Notes under the pieces: generated by a model
Database searches by the model: none
The model's input: the letters and a program-made list of their open reading frames with translations, nothing else
Told to the model about the DNA's origin: nothing
Translations under genes and position numbers: made by a program
Shown: one piece after another, positions 8,066 to 15,935 of the stretch
Numbering within the stretch: the first letter of the stretch is position 1
Layout: the number at the start of each line of letters is the position of its first letter
Source: Oxalobacteraceae bacterium AB_14
GTDB lineage: Bacteria > Pseudomonadota > Gammaproteobacteria > Burkholderiales > Burkholderiaceae_D
Reading direction: 5' to 3'
DNA: 64,000 nucleotides
Assembly (NCBI GenBank): GCA_000381565.1
Contig: KB906725.1
Coordinates: 3,172,377-3,236,376 of the forward strand

Positions 8066-8461
8066 TCAGGACAGGGCGGGCGGTCCGCGCGGCTGCGCGC
8101 TCGACCAGTTGAACAGCGGGGCGGGGGATGGGCAGCGCAGCGCCGGATAGGCGTCGTGGCCGCGCAGCACGGCGAGCAGGCTGGCGGTCGCCGGCGGTGG
8201 CGCGCAGGTGCCGGCATGGGTGGCGCAGAACACGCAGTGCTTGAGCGCGTGCGTGGACGTGTCGCCCGGCGCCGGCTTGGCCGGCGTGGCGCTGCAAATT
8301 TCCAGCGCCAGCGGAGCGTCCGCCAGCGTGGCCATCGCCTGGCCGATCGCCGGGGCGAGCAGGTTCAGCAAAATCGCCATGCAGACGATCAGGCTGTGGC
8401 CGCGCCGGTGCTTCAGAAATTTACCCATGCCGGAATTATAGGGCAAATAATTCACTGCCAT
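8066..8461 (-). CDS. DUF2946-like small membrane or secreted protein
   Basis: The 131-residue protein has a hydrophobic N-terminal segment (GHSLIVCMAILLNLLAPAIG) and a motif ALKHCVFCATHAG that resembles the HCPxC signature of the DUF2946 family. Members of that family are often found beside Sco1 and copper genes. Two starts are possible: the ATG at 8461 and the ATG at 8428 (MGKFLKHRRG). The shorter form puts the hydrophobic segment closer to the N-terminus, but neither start has a clear ribosome binding site. The His-Cys-Cys-His group could bind metal, which is an inference. It lies 79 bases upstream of the Sco1 gene and probably belongs to the same copper-related unit. Confidence 0.6.
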   Translation of the reverse strand: MAVNYLPYNSGMGKFLKHRRGHSLIVCMAILLNLLAPAIGQAMATLADAPLALEICSATPAKPAPGDTSTHALKHCVFCATHAGTCAPPPATASLLAVLRGHDAYPALRCPSPAPLFNWSSAQPRGPPALS

Positions 8462-8666
8462 CTGGAACGGACATGCCGGTAATTTCCCAGTGGAAACTAA
8501 TATGGCGATGCAAGTGCGGCTGGCGCCATTTCAGTCTTGCTTAAGCTTGAGCAGGGACACTGCAAACTCCCAGCGCCGCAGGGCGGCCTATCCTGTAGAA
8601 TGGAACGGCAGGCAGGAGCACTGCGCGCGACGATTAATTGATAACACTACGTTTCGGAGTAAGCCG

Positions 8667-10925
8667 ATGAAGAAGCAAATACTGTTAGTGGCCGTGTTGG
8701 CGGCGCTGTCAGTGCAGGCCGGCGCGGCCGTGCCGGAAAAAGCGGCGGCGGAGACCGCACTCAAACCCCAGCCGGGCCAAGCCCAGGCGGCCGTATGGGC
8801 CTCGCGGGTTCTGACCAAGCTGCATTACAAATCCACTCCGTTAGACGATGCGATGTCGGAAAAGGTCTTCGACCGCTATTTCAAATCGCTGGATTCGGAA
8901 AAGCTATTCTTCACCCAGGCCGACCTCGACCAGTACGCCATCGTCCGCACCCGCCTGGATGACGCCATCACCGGCGAGAATCTCAGCGTGCCGTTCGCCA
9001 TCTACAACCAGTACCAGCAGCGCTTCAACGAGCGTATCGCCTACGCCCGCGAACTGCTCAAGACCAAGCCCGATTTCTCCGTCGACGAGGGCTACCAGTA
9101 CGACCGCGAGAAGGCCGACTGGGTCAAGAGCGACGCTGAAATGAAGGACCTGTGGCGCAAGCGCGTCAAGAACGACTGGCTGCGCCTGAAGCTGGCCGGC
9201 AAGGACGACAAGGGCATCCGCGAAACGCTCGACAAGCGCTACGAGAACTACATCAGCCGCTCGCGCAAGCTGACCAATGAAGACGTGTTCCAGATCTTCA
9301 TGAACGCCTACGCCATGTCGATCGAGCCGCATACCAACTACCTTGGCCCGCGCGCGGCGGAAAACTTCGACATCGCCATGCGCCTGTCGCTCGAAGGCAT
9401 CGGCTGCGTGCTGCAAACCCGCGACGAATACACGGTGGTGCGCGAAGTCGTGCCGGGCAGCCCGGCCGGCTTGTCGGGCAAGATCAAGGTCGGCGACAAG
9501 ATCCTCGGCGTGGCCAAGGACGACAACTCGCCGATGACCGAAGTGCTGGGCTGGCGCATCGACGACGTGGTCGCGCTGATCCGCGGCCCGAAAGACTCCA
9601 CCGTGCGGCTGGACATCCAGCCGGTCGACGCCGGCGTCGACGGCAAGCACACCACCATCTCGCTGGTGCGCAAGAAGATCAGCATGGAAGAGCAGTCGGC
9701 CAAGAAATCCATCCTGGAAGTCAAGGACGGCACGGCCAAGCGCCGCATCGGCGTGATCTCGCTGCCGACCTTCTACCAGGACTTCGAAGCGAGCCGCAAG
9801 GGCGACAAGGACTACAAGAGCGCCACCCGCGACGTGGCCCGCCTGCTGAGCGAGCTGAAGAAGGAAAAAGTCGACAACGTGCTGATCGACCTGCGCAACA
9901 ACGGCGGCGGTTCGCTGTCCGAGGCGGTGCAGCTGACCGGCCTGTTCATCGACAAGGGCCCGGTGGTGCAGCAGCGCACCGGCGACAACAAGATCGAGGT
10001 CGAAAGCGACACCAACCCGGGCATGGCCTGGGACGGTCCGCTGGGCGTGCTGATCAACCGAGGTTCGGCCTCCGCCTCCGAGATCTTCGCGGCCGCGATC
10101 CAGGACTACGGCCGCGGCGTCATCATCGGCGAGCCGAGCTTCGGCAAGGGGACGGTGCAGACCATCTTCGGCCTGGACCGCTTCGCGCAGAACGACAAGG
10201 TGCATTACGGCGAGCTGAAGATGACCATCGCCCAGTTCTTCCGCATCAACGGCGGCACCACCCAGCTGCGCGGCGTCACGCCCGACATCAAGCTGCCGAC
10301 CATGGGCGATTCCGACACCTTCGGCGAATCGAGCTACGACAATGCCTTGCCGTGGACCTCGATCAAGCCGGCGCCGTACATCCCGACCGGCGACCTGAAG
10401 GACATCCTGCCGCTGCTGGACAAGAAGCACGAGGCGCGCGTGGCCAAGGACAAGGACTTCCAGTACCTGTCCGAGGACATCGCCCTGGTGAAGAAGCAGC
10501 GCAAGGACAACCTGATCTCGCTCAACGAGACGGTGCGCCGCAAGGAGCGCGACACCCAGGAGGCGCGCGCCAAGCTGCGCGAGGCGCGCCTGCTGTCGAC
10601 CACGCTCGGCGCGGACGACCCGGTGCTGCTGCCGGATCCGAAGGACGCGCTGATCAAGGCGATCTCCGCCAAGCCGGCCAACGGCAAGGCGGCGCCATCG
10701 CCGAAAGTGGCGGCGGTCAAGGGCGCGCTGCGCACCGACGACGGCCTGCAAGGCGACGAGCGCTCGCTGACGGCCGAGCTGGACGCGGAGAAAGCCGCCA
10801 AGGCCGCCAAGGACGTGCTGCTGAACGAAGCGGTCCACATCCTGGCCGACGAAGTGGGTTTCCTGAAAACCGACACCCGCATGGCCTCGCGCGTGCTGCC
10901 GTACGCGGTCGAAGCCAGCAAATAA
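8667..10925 (+). CDS. prc: Carboxy-terminal (tail-specific) protease, S41A family
   Basis: The 752-residue periplasmic protease has a signal peptide (MKKQILLVAVLAALSVQAGA), the Tsp N-terminal domain, and a PDZ domain (about residues 240-330: GIGCVLQTRDEYTVV, VPGSPAGLSGKIKVGDKILG). The S41 core carries RNNGGGSLSEAV, the nucleophile Ser in NRGSASASEIF (about residue 467) and the general-base Lys in FGKGTVQT (about residue 493). A C-terminal DUF3340-like part follows. It degrades proteins with exposed nonpolar C-termini and may process cell-wall-related proteins. The open frame extends 59 codons upstream, but the ATG at 8667 has GGAG eight bases before it and starts a proper signal peptide. Two hairpins downstream can end transcription. 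Confidence 0.95.
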   Translation: MKKQILLVAVLAALSVQAGAAVPEKAAAETALKPQPGQAQAAVWASRVLTKLHYKSTPLDDAMSEKVFDRYFKSLDSEKLFFTQADLDQYAIVRTRLDDAITGENLSVPFAIYNQYQQRFNERIAYARELLKTKPDFSVDEGYQYDREKADWVKSDAEMKDLWRKRVKNDWLRLKLAGKDDKGIRETLDKRYENYISRSRKLTNEDVFQIFMNAYAMSIEPHTNYLGPRAAENFDIAMRLSLEGIGCVLQTRDEYTVVREVVPGSPAGLSGKIKVGDKILGVAKDDNSPMTEVLGWRIDDVVALIRGPKDSTVRLDIQPVDAGVDGKHTTISLVRKKISMEEQSAKKSILEVKDGTAKRRIGVISLPTFYQDFEASRKGDKDYKSATRDVARLLSELKKEKVDNVLIDLRNNGGGSLSEAVQLTGLFIDKGPVVQQRTGDNKIEVESDTNPGMAWDGPLGVLINRGSASASEIFAAAIQDYGRGVIIGEPSFGKGTVQTIFGLDRFAQNDKVHYGELKMTIAQFFRINGGTTQLRGVTPDIKLPTMGDSDTFGESSYDNALPWTSIKPAPYIPTGDLKDILPLLDKKHEARVAKDKDFQYLSEDIALVKKQRKDNLISLNETVRRKERDTQEARAKLREARLLSTTLGADDPVLLPDPKDALIKAISAKPANGKAAPSPKVAAVKGALRTDDGLQGDERSLTAELDAEKAAKAAKDVLLNEAVHILADEVGFLKTDTRMASRVLPYAVEASK

Positions 10926-10936
10926 CCGTTGTTGTG

Positions 10937-10998
10937 AAAATGGCCAGTGTGGCGTTGCGATGATCTTGAGCGTCGCATGCGCACACGGGCCATTTTTT
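10937..10998 (+). terminator. Rho-independent terminator after prc
   Basis: AAATGGCC-AGTGTG pairs with CACACG-GGCCATTT, with further pairing inside the loop (GCGA/TCGC). The downstream side ends in a run of six T. The hairpin begins 12 bases after the prc stop codon. Confidence 0.7.
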
Positions 10999-11108
10999 CG
11001 AGTTATTCACAACGGAAATTACTGCTATTGCCAATATAAATTGGATCTATATGCCGCGATGCAGCATCATTCACCTGTCTCCTCTATCTCCTCCAAGGAA
11101 ATAGATTT

Positions 11109-11136
11109 AGCCCGCTCCCGCAGCGGGCTTTTTTTT
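11109..11136 (+). terminator. Rho-independent terminator
   Basis: AGCCCGCT and AGCGGGCT form a perfect 8-bp stem around CCCGC and are followed by seven to eight T. It stands between prc and the NHL/M23 gene. No gene is recognised between the two hairpins (10999-11108), although the spacing would allow a small RNA ending here. Confidence 0.8.
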
Positions 11137-11197
11137 GCCCCGTTGCCCCGGATCGGTTAAGATATTTTCTTTCGATCAACGTTTAGGTGTGCGCAAC

Positions 11198-13348
11198 GTG
11201 ACTCCCACCCAATTCAAGTTAATCGCCGCCGCCCTGGCCCTGGGTGGCGCCTTGGGCGGGGGCGGGGCGGCCTACTTCCTGACCCACCGGGCTGGCGCCG
11301 GCACCGCCGCCGACGTGGCGCGGCCATCGGCCTTGACGGGCACGCAGCCGCACTGGAGCGCGCGCGTCACCGCCATCGCCGGCGATGGCATGCCGGGCGC
11401 GAACAACGGCCGTGGCCGCGGAGCCCGTTTCGCCGACCCGTTCGGCGTGGCCGTTGACGGCGCCGGCAACCTGTACGTGGCCGACGGCGGCGACAACAAC
11501 AGCATCCGCAAGATCGCCCAGGACGGCGCCACCACCACCCTGGCCGGCGCGGTCGAGGGCTATGCGGAAGGGGCGGGCACGGCAGCCGCCTTCCACACCC
11601 CGTCCGGCCTGGCGATCGACGCCGCCGGCAACCTGTACGTGGCCGACACCGGCAACAACGCCATCCGCAAGGTCACGCCCGAAGGCATGGTCAGCACGCT
11701 GGCCGGCGACGGCCTGGCGGGCGACAAGGACGGCCGTGGCGCGGCAGCCCAGTTCAACGGCCCGGTCGGGATCGCGGTGGACGCGGCCGGCGTGGTCTAC
11801 GTGGCCGACACCTACAACGACCGCATCCGCCGCATCGGCGCCAACGGCGAGGTCACCACCGTCGCCGGCGGCCGCCGCGCGGGCGATGCCGACGGCGCCG
11901 GCGCGCAAGCCTTGTTCAACACCCCCACCGGCCTGGCGCTCAGCGCCGCCGGCGAGCTGTACATCGCCGACACCGGCAATCACGCGATCCGCAAGCTGGC
12001 CAAGGATGGCAGCGTCAGCACCGTGGTCCAGGCCAAGGATGGCGAACGCGCGCCGCTGCTGCAATCGCCGGTCGGGCTGGCGCTGACGGCGGACGGCTTT
12101 CTTTACGTGAGCAGCAACGCCCACGGCCGCCTGGCGCAGGTCACCCCGGCCGGCGAGGTGCTGACGCTGGACGACGCCGACCATCCGCCGCAACCGGGCT
12201 ACGGCTCCGATGGCAGCGTGCGCTTCTACGCGCCGCGCGGCCTGGCGCTGGCCAGGGACGGCTCGCTGTTCGTCACCGACGCCGCCACTTTCCGCCTGCA
12301 TCACGTGGCCCTGGCGCTGGCCGGCGAGCCGCCGGCGCCGGAGCTGCCCTTGTCCGGCGCGCCGGCCCACGGCGCCACGATGCCGTGGCCGGTCAAGCCG
12401 CAGGACAAGCCACATGAAGTGGTCGGCCTGATGGGCGAGGTGCGCGGCAACTTCGACGGCGAAAGCCGCGACCATTTCCATTCCGGACTCGACGTGCAGG
12501 CCGCCGTCGGCACGCCGGTGCTGGCCGTCACCGCCGGCAAGATCAGCGATCCCAGCGCCAGCTGGGGCTACGGCGAACTGTCGGAGGGCCTGGCGCTCGA
12601 TGGCCTGCAATACATCCACCTGCGGGTGGGGCGCGGCGCCAACGACAAGCCGCTCGACCCGCGCTTCCAGCTGTTGAGGGATGACAAAGGCGTGCCGTCC
12701 GGCGTGCGGGTCAAGCGCGGCACCCGTTTCCTGGTGGGCGAGACGCTGGGCACCGTCAACCGCATGGCGCACGTGCACCTGAACTACAAGCCGAACGGCG
12801 ACGCCCTCAATCCGCTGACGCTGCCCTTCATCGACCTGGAAGACACGATCGCGCCGCAGATCCAGTCCATCGCCCTGGCCGACAGCAGCGGCAAGCTGCT
12901 CAAGGAGAAGGCCGACGGCCGCCTGCTGGTCCCGCGCGCCCTGGGCGAAGTGCAGATCGTGGTCGACGCCTTCGACCAGGTGAACGGCGACCAGGCGCGC
13001 CGCCGCCTCGGCTTGTACAAGCTGGGCTACCAGCTGCTGAACGCCGACGGCGAGATCATTCCCGGCATGGAAGAGCCGCTGATTACGCAGCTGTACGACC
13101 GCCTGCCGCGCAACCGCGACGCGGTCAAGCTGGCCTACGCGGCCACCAGCGGCATCACCGTCCACGGCGCGGCGGAAACGCGGTTCTCCTACGCCATCAA
13201 CAACACGCTCATCCACGGCAAGCTGGCGCCGGGCGGCTGGAAGGTCGGCGCCCTCGGCCCCGGCAACTACACGCTGCGCATCACGGCCGAGGACTACGCC
13301 GGCAACGCCGCCAGCAAGGGGCGCGATCTATTGATCACCGTCGACTGA
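11198..13348 (+). CDS. NHL-repeat beta-propeller protein with C-terminal M23-like peptidase domain
   Basis: The 716-residue protein has a membrane anchor (about residues 6-28: LIAAALALGGALGGGGAAYF). At least five NHL repeats follow, each with a PxGxAxDxxGNLYVADTGN pattern (about residues 75-330), and they would form a propeller. Residues about 410-540 resemble a LytM/M23 domain: HFHSGLDVQAAVGTPVLAV carries the H...D pair and MAHVHLNY the HxH pair, so the zinc ligands are in place. A beta-rich C-terminal region follows. This suggests an envelope protein that could cut peptidoglycan cross-bridges or other peptides. The start is the GTG at 11198, preceded by TTTAGGTG, because it gives the anchor near the N-terminus. 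A terminator lies just upstream, so the gene has its own promoter. Confidence 0.75.
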   Translation: MTPTQFKLIAAALALGGALGGGGAAYFLTHRAGAGTAADVARPSALTGTQPHWSARVTAIAGDGMPGANNGRGRGARFADPFGVAVDGAGNLYVADGGDNNSIRKIAQDGATTTLAGAVEGYAEGAGTAAAFHTPSGLAIDAAGNLYVADTGNNAIRKVTPEGMVSTLAGDGLAGDKDGRGAAAQFNGPVGIAVDAAGVVYVADTYNDRIRRIGANGEVTTVAGGRRAGDADGAGAQALFNTPTGLALSAAGELYIADTGNHAIRKLAKDGSVSTVVQAKDGERAPLLQSPVGLALTADGFLYVSSNAHGRLAQVTPAGEVLTLDDADHPPQPGYGSDGSVRFYAPRGLALARDGSLFVTDAATFRLHHVALALAGEPPAPELPLSGAPAHGATMPWPVKPQDKPHEVVGLMGEVRGNFDGESRDHFHSGLDVQAAVGTPVLAVTAGKISDPSASWGYGELSEGLALDGLQYIHLRVGRGANDKPLDPRFQLLRDDKGVPSGVRVKRGTRFLVGETLGTVNRMAHVHLNYKPNGDALNPLTLPFIDLEDTIAPQIQSIALADSSGKLLKEKADGRLLVPRALGEVQIVVDAFDQVNGDQARRRLGLYKLGYQLLNADGEIIPGMEEPLITQLYDRLPRNRDAVKLAYAATSGITVHGAAETRFSYAINNTLIHGKLAPGGWKVGALGPGNYTLRITAEDYAGNAASKGRDLLITVD

Positions 13349-13418
13349 GCTACTTTCAGGAAGACGCTACATCAGGGCAAGCCGTGGCAGATGCGTCCGC
13401 GTCCGCAGGCGGAGATGG

Positions 13419-13664
13419 ATGGCCTGGTGGCGCATATTGGGCTGGACCAACGCCGTCGCGCACGAACTGGAGATCGACAGCGCGATGCCGCTGGCCGATG
13501 CGGCCCGCATCTCGATTGCCGACACGGTCTACTTTCGTTGCCAGTCCACCGGCGGCGCCGACGACACCGGCGGCGTGCTCGACCTGTTCCCGATCGAGCC
13601 GCGCGAACTTGCACACGGTAGCGCAGCATCGTTGACAAAAAATATTAATCAGAATATATTTTGA
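13419..13664 (+). pseudogene. Possible gene remnant with coding-like composition
   Basis: Between the NHL/M23 gene and the glucanase promoter an 81-codon frame contains ELEIDSAMPLADAARISIAD, TVYFRCQSTGGADDTGGV and LDLFPIEPREL. Its codons have the strong G/C third positions of real genes in this window, while the surrounding bases do not. No family was recognised and no ribosome binding site precedes it. The reading frame runs into the AT-rich promoter at its end. It is best read as the decayed end of a former gene. A genuine small gene cannot be excluded. Confidence 0.3.
13632..13660 (+). promoter_or_regulatory. Near-consensus sigma-70 promoter of the GH16 gene
   Basis: TTGACA (13632-13637) and TATATT (13655-13660) are 17 bases apart in an AT-rich island of an otherwise GC-rich region. 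Transcription would start near 13667, giving a leader of about 250 bases before the GTG at 13917. The leader region (13689-13900) holds no recognised gene. Confidence 0.7.
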
Positions 13665-13672
13665 ACATGGAG

Positions 13673-13688
13673 TTGGAATCGTTTCCAA
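13673..13688. promoter_or_regulatory. LacI-family-type operator
   Basis: TTGGAATCGTTTCCAA is a 16-base palindrome with one mismatched position and a central CG, the shape of LacI/GalR-family sites. It starts about six bases after the predicted transcription start of the glucanase gene, a place where a bound repressor would block transcription. Induction by a beta-glucan-derived sugar would be the natural reading, but no LacI regulator gene is in the window. Confidence 0.6.
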
Positions 13689-13916
13689 TTCTAAGCAGCG
13701 ACACAGTCCGGGCCACGACCCGGTCGGCACGGAGACTGCAACAGCAAGCGAAACGCCTCGTGGCGAAGGCGGCCCTGCGCCCATTTTTTTGCTGAGCCGC
13801 ACGTCGCTCCATGCTCCCTGACCGCGAACGGAATAGCCGGCGTTGCCGGCGAAGGTGCGAACCGGGCGGCCGTCCGGTTCGAAATGAGGAAGTATGGATA
13901 CGAGGAGTCATACATT

Positions 13917-15731
13917 GTGAATAAACAGAAATTCGTTCTGTCCGCCGTTGCCGCCGGGATTCTGATGGCGTACGGCACGCAGGTGTCGGCCAGTGTCACC
14001 AGTCCCGTCATCGGCCCTTTGCTGTGGTCCGAGGAATTCAACGGCGCCACGCTCAACACCACGCTGTGGACGGCGGTGGACGGCAACGGCTGCCAGATCA
14101 ACCTGTGCGGCTATGGCAACCAGGAGCTGGAGTACTACCGCCCGAACAACGTCTCCATCGCCAATGTGCCGTTCGAGCCGAACACGCGGGCGTTGGCGAT
14201 CAAGGCGCAGAACCAGGTGGTGGGCAGCAACGTTTTCACCTCCGGCAAAATTGGTTCCTTCGGCAAGGTGCAGCTGCAGTACGGCATGGTCGAGATCCGC
14301 ATGGCCACCCCGCAGCTGGGCATCGGCCTGTGGCCGGCAGCGTGGATGCTGGGCGTGAGCCCGCAGAGCTGGCCGCGCAACGGCGAGGTCGACATCCTCG
14401 AGATGGGCCACAAGGCCAGCAGCCGCGCGGCGGCCGGCACGCCGGCGCCGGGAATCGACAACTTCGCCGGCTCCAACGTCATCACCTGGCAGCAGGCCGC
14501 CTGCGTGCCGGGCAATGAAAGCTGCGCCGCCTCGACCGCGTGGCAGACCAGGAACTGGTACACGCCTGGCCAGTCGCTGGCCAACCGCTTCGTCGTCTAC
14601 CGCCTGTACTGGACCGACACGCAGATGCGCTTCACGGTGGTGGACAACGGCGTCGAGCACGACATGTACGACAATCCGCTGCCGGTCAATTCGACGTCGT
14701 TGCAAGCGCCGTTCTACCTGCTGTTCAACCTGGCGGTCGGCGGCAACTTCACCGACGCGGCAGCGCCGGGGCAGGTGACGGCGCCGCTGCCGGGCACCCT
14801 GTACGTCGATTATGTGCGCGTGTACCAGCTGGACGGCAAGGGCACGGTCAAGCTGGGCAGCCAGAGCACGCCGGAGGTGGGCAAGTTCGGCGTCTTCACC
14901 GACAACACCGTGGTCAACAACAAGCTGGTGGCGGGCGCCAGCTCCGACGTTTTTGTATGGAACAACGCCTCGGTCACGCAAGGCAAGCTGCCGCCGTATG
15001 AAGGCGGCAACGTGATGGCGTGGAGCTTCAACACGCCGGGCCAGTGGTTCGGCGGCAGCGTGGAGTCGCGCCAGGCGCGGGACATGAGCAACTTCCGCAA
15101 CGGCACCATGAAGCTGAAGATCAAGATCCCGGCCAACGTCGCCTTCACGGTGGGCGTGCAGGATACCTACACCAACCAGAACGCGGTCAAGTTCCCGGCC
15201 AACGCCACCACGTACGGCCTGGTGCGCAATGGCGACTGGGGCACGGCGACCATCCCGGTGGCCGACCTGGCCGGCAGCAAGATCGCCTTGCAGTCGATGC
15301 TGGACCTGTTCCAGATCGCCAGCGACGGCGCCGCTTTGCCGAGCTCGGCGTTCCAGATGGCGATCGACGACATCGTGTGGGATACCGGCGTGCCGACGCC
15401 TACACCAACGCCGACTCCAACACCGACACCGACACCGACTCCAACGCCCACACCAACGCCGACTCCGACACCAACGCCAACGCCGGCCGCGCAACAAACC
15501 AGCGCGACGATGTTGACGTTCTCGCTCGCTTCGAGCAGCTGGGCGGACGTGCACTACACCGTCAACGCCGGTGGACAGCTGAACGTGCGGATGACGCAGA
15601 ACGCCGGCGTCAACAGCTACACCGCGAGCGGCCTGAAGATCGGCGACGTGGTCAACTACAGCTTCACCTACTGGGATGCGGCGCATAACTACGCCGTCGA
15701 CACCGCGCAGCAGAGCTACACGATGAAATAA
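13917..15731 (+). CDS. Secreted GH16 beta-glucanase with two carbohydrate-binding regions
   Basis: The 604-residue protein has a signal peptide (about residues 1-26, ending TQVSASV). A GH16 catalytic domain (about 30-300) carries the signature GEVDILEMG (about residues 156-164, nucleophile and acid/base Glu) and WPAAWML. Next comes a beta-sandwich (about 310-490: KFGVFTDN, VMAWSFNTPGQWFGG, FQMAIDDIVWDTG) typical of modules attached to laminarinases. Then follow a (PT)15P linker and a C-terminal module (about 525-604: WADVHYTVNAGGQLNVRMTQ, INYSFTYWDA-like) resembling CBM56, which binds beta-1,3-glucan. The likely substrate is therefore beta-1,3-glucan outside the cell. The GTG at 13917 has GAGGAG upstream and is preferred over the ATG at 13884. 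A promoter and LacI-type operator lie upstream. Confidence 0.9.
   Translation: MNKQKFVLSAVAAGILMAYGTQVSASVTSPVIGPLLWSEEFNGATLNTTLWTAVDGNGCQINLCGYGNQELEYYRPNNVSIANVPFEPNTRALAIKAQNQVVGSNVFTSGKIGSFGKVQLQYGMVEIRMATPQLGIGLWPAAWMLGVSPQSWPRNGEVDILEMGHKASSRAAAGTPAPGIDNFAGSNVITWQQAACVPGNESCAASTAWQTRNWYTPGQSLANRFVVYRLYWTDTQMRFTVVDNGVEHDMYDNPLPVNSTSLQAPFYLLFNLAVGGNFTDAAAPGQVTAPLPGTLYVDYVRVYQLDGKGTVKLGSQSTPEVGKFGVFTDNTVVNNKLVAGASSDVFVWNNASVTQGKLPPYEGGNVMAWSFNTPGQWFGGSVESRQARDMSNFRNGTMKLKIKIPANVAFTVGVQDTYTNQNAVKFPANATTYGLVRNGDWGTATIPVADLAGSKIALQSMLDLFQIASDGAALPSSAFQMAIDDIVWDTGVPTPTPTPTPTPTPTPTPTPTPTPTPTPTPTPAAQQTSATMLTFSLASSSWADVHYTVNAGGQLNVRMTQNAGVNSYTASGLKIGDVVNYSFTYWDAAHNYAVDTAQQSYTMK
15393..15485 (+). 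repeat. Tandem repeat encoding the (Pro-Thr)15 linker
   Basis: Ninety-three bases made of alternating proline and threonine codons (CCN ACN) form the flexible linker between the GH16 protein's second module and its C-terminal binding module. Codon choice varies within the tract, so it is not one exactly copied unit. Confidence 0.9.
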
Positions 15732-15742
15732 GTCCAGGGTCA

Positions 15743-15810
15743 GGTCCTAATGCCGTTAAGTTAAGGCGAAATCAACCATCGACGGCGCTTAACTTAACGG
15801 CATTAGGACC
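15743..15810. repeat. 23-bp perfect inverted repeat (REP/MITE-like)
   Basis: The left arm at 15743-15765 (GGTCCTAATGCCGTTAAGTT...) is exactly complementary to the right arm at 15788-15810. The two are separated by 22 bases. It lies 12 bases after the GH16 stop. The length and exactness exceed a normal terminator and there is no T run, so a mobile palindromic element is likely. It may still stop or stabilise transcripts. Confidence 0.8.
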
Positions 15811-15935
15811 CCGGGTTTTGGAAACAACACCATTCTGTCGCCCTTTAAAAATGCCACTATGCTTGGCAGGATATCGGGTACAATTATTTGAACGATCGTG
15901 CTTTTTTAGCGTGGTCACAAGAATATGGAGACAGC

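Noticed and set aside
15393..15485. Short alternating repeats that might look like a CRISPR or satellite array
   Set aside because: They encode an in-frame Pro-Thr linker with variable codons and have no spacers.
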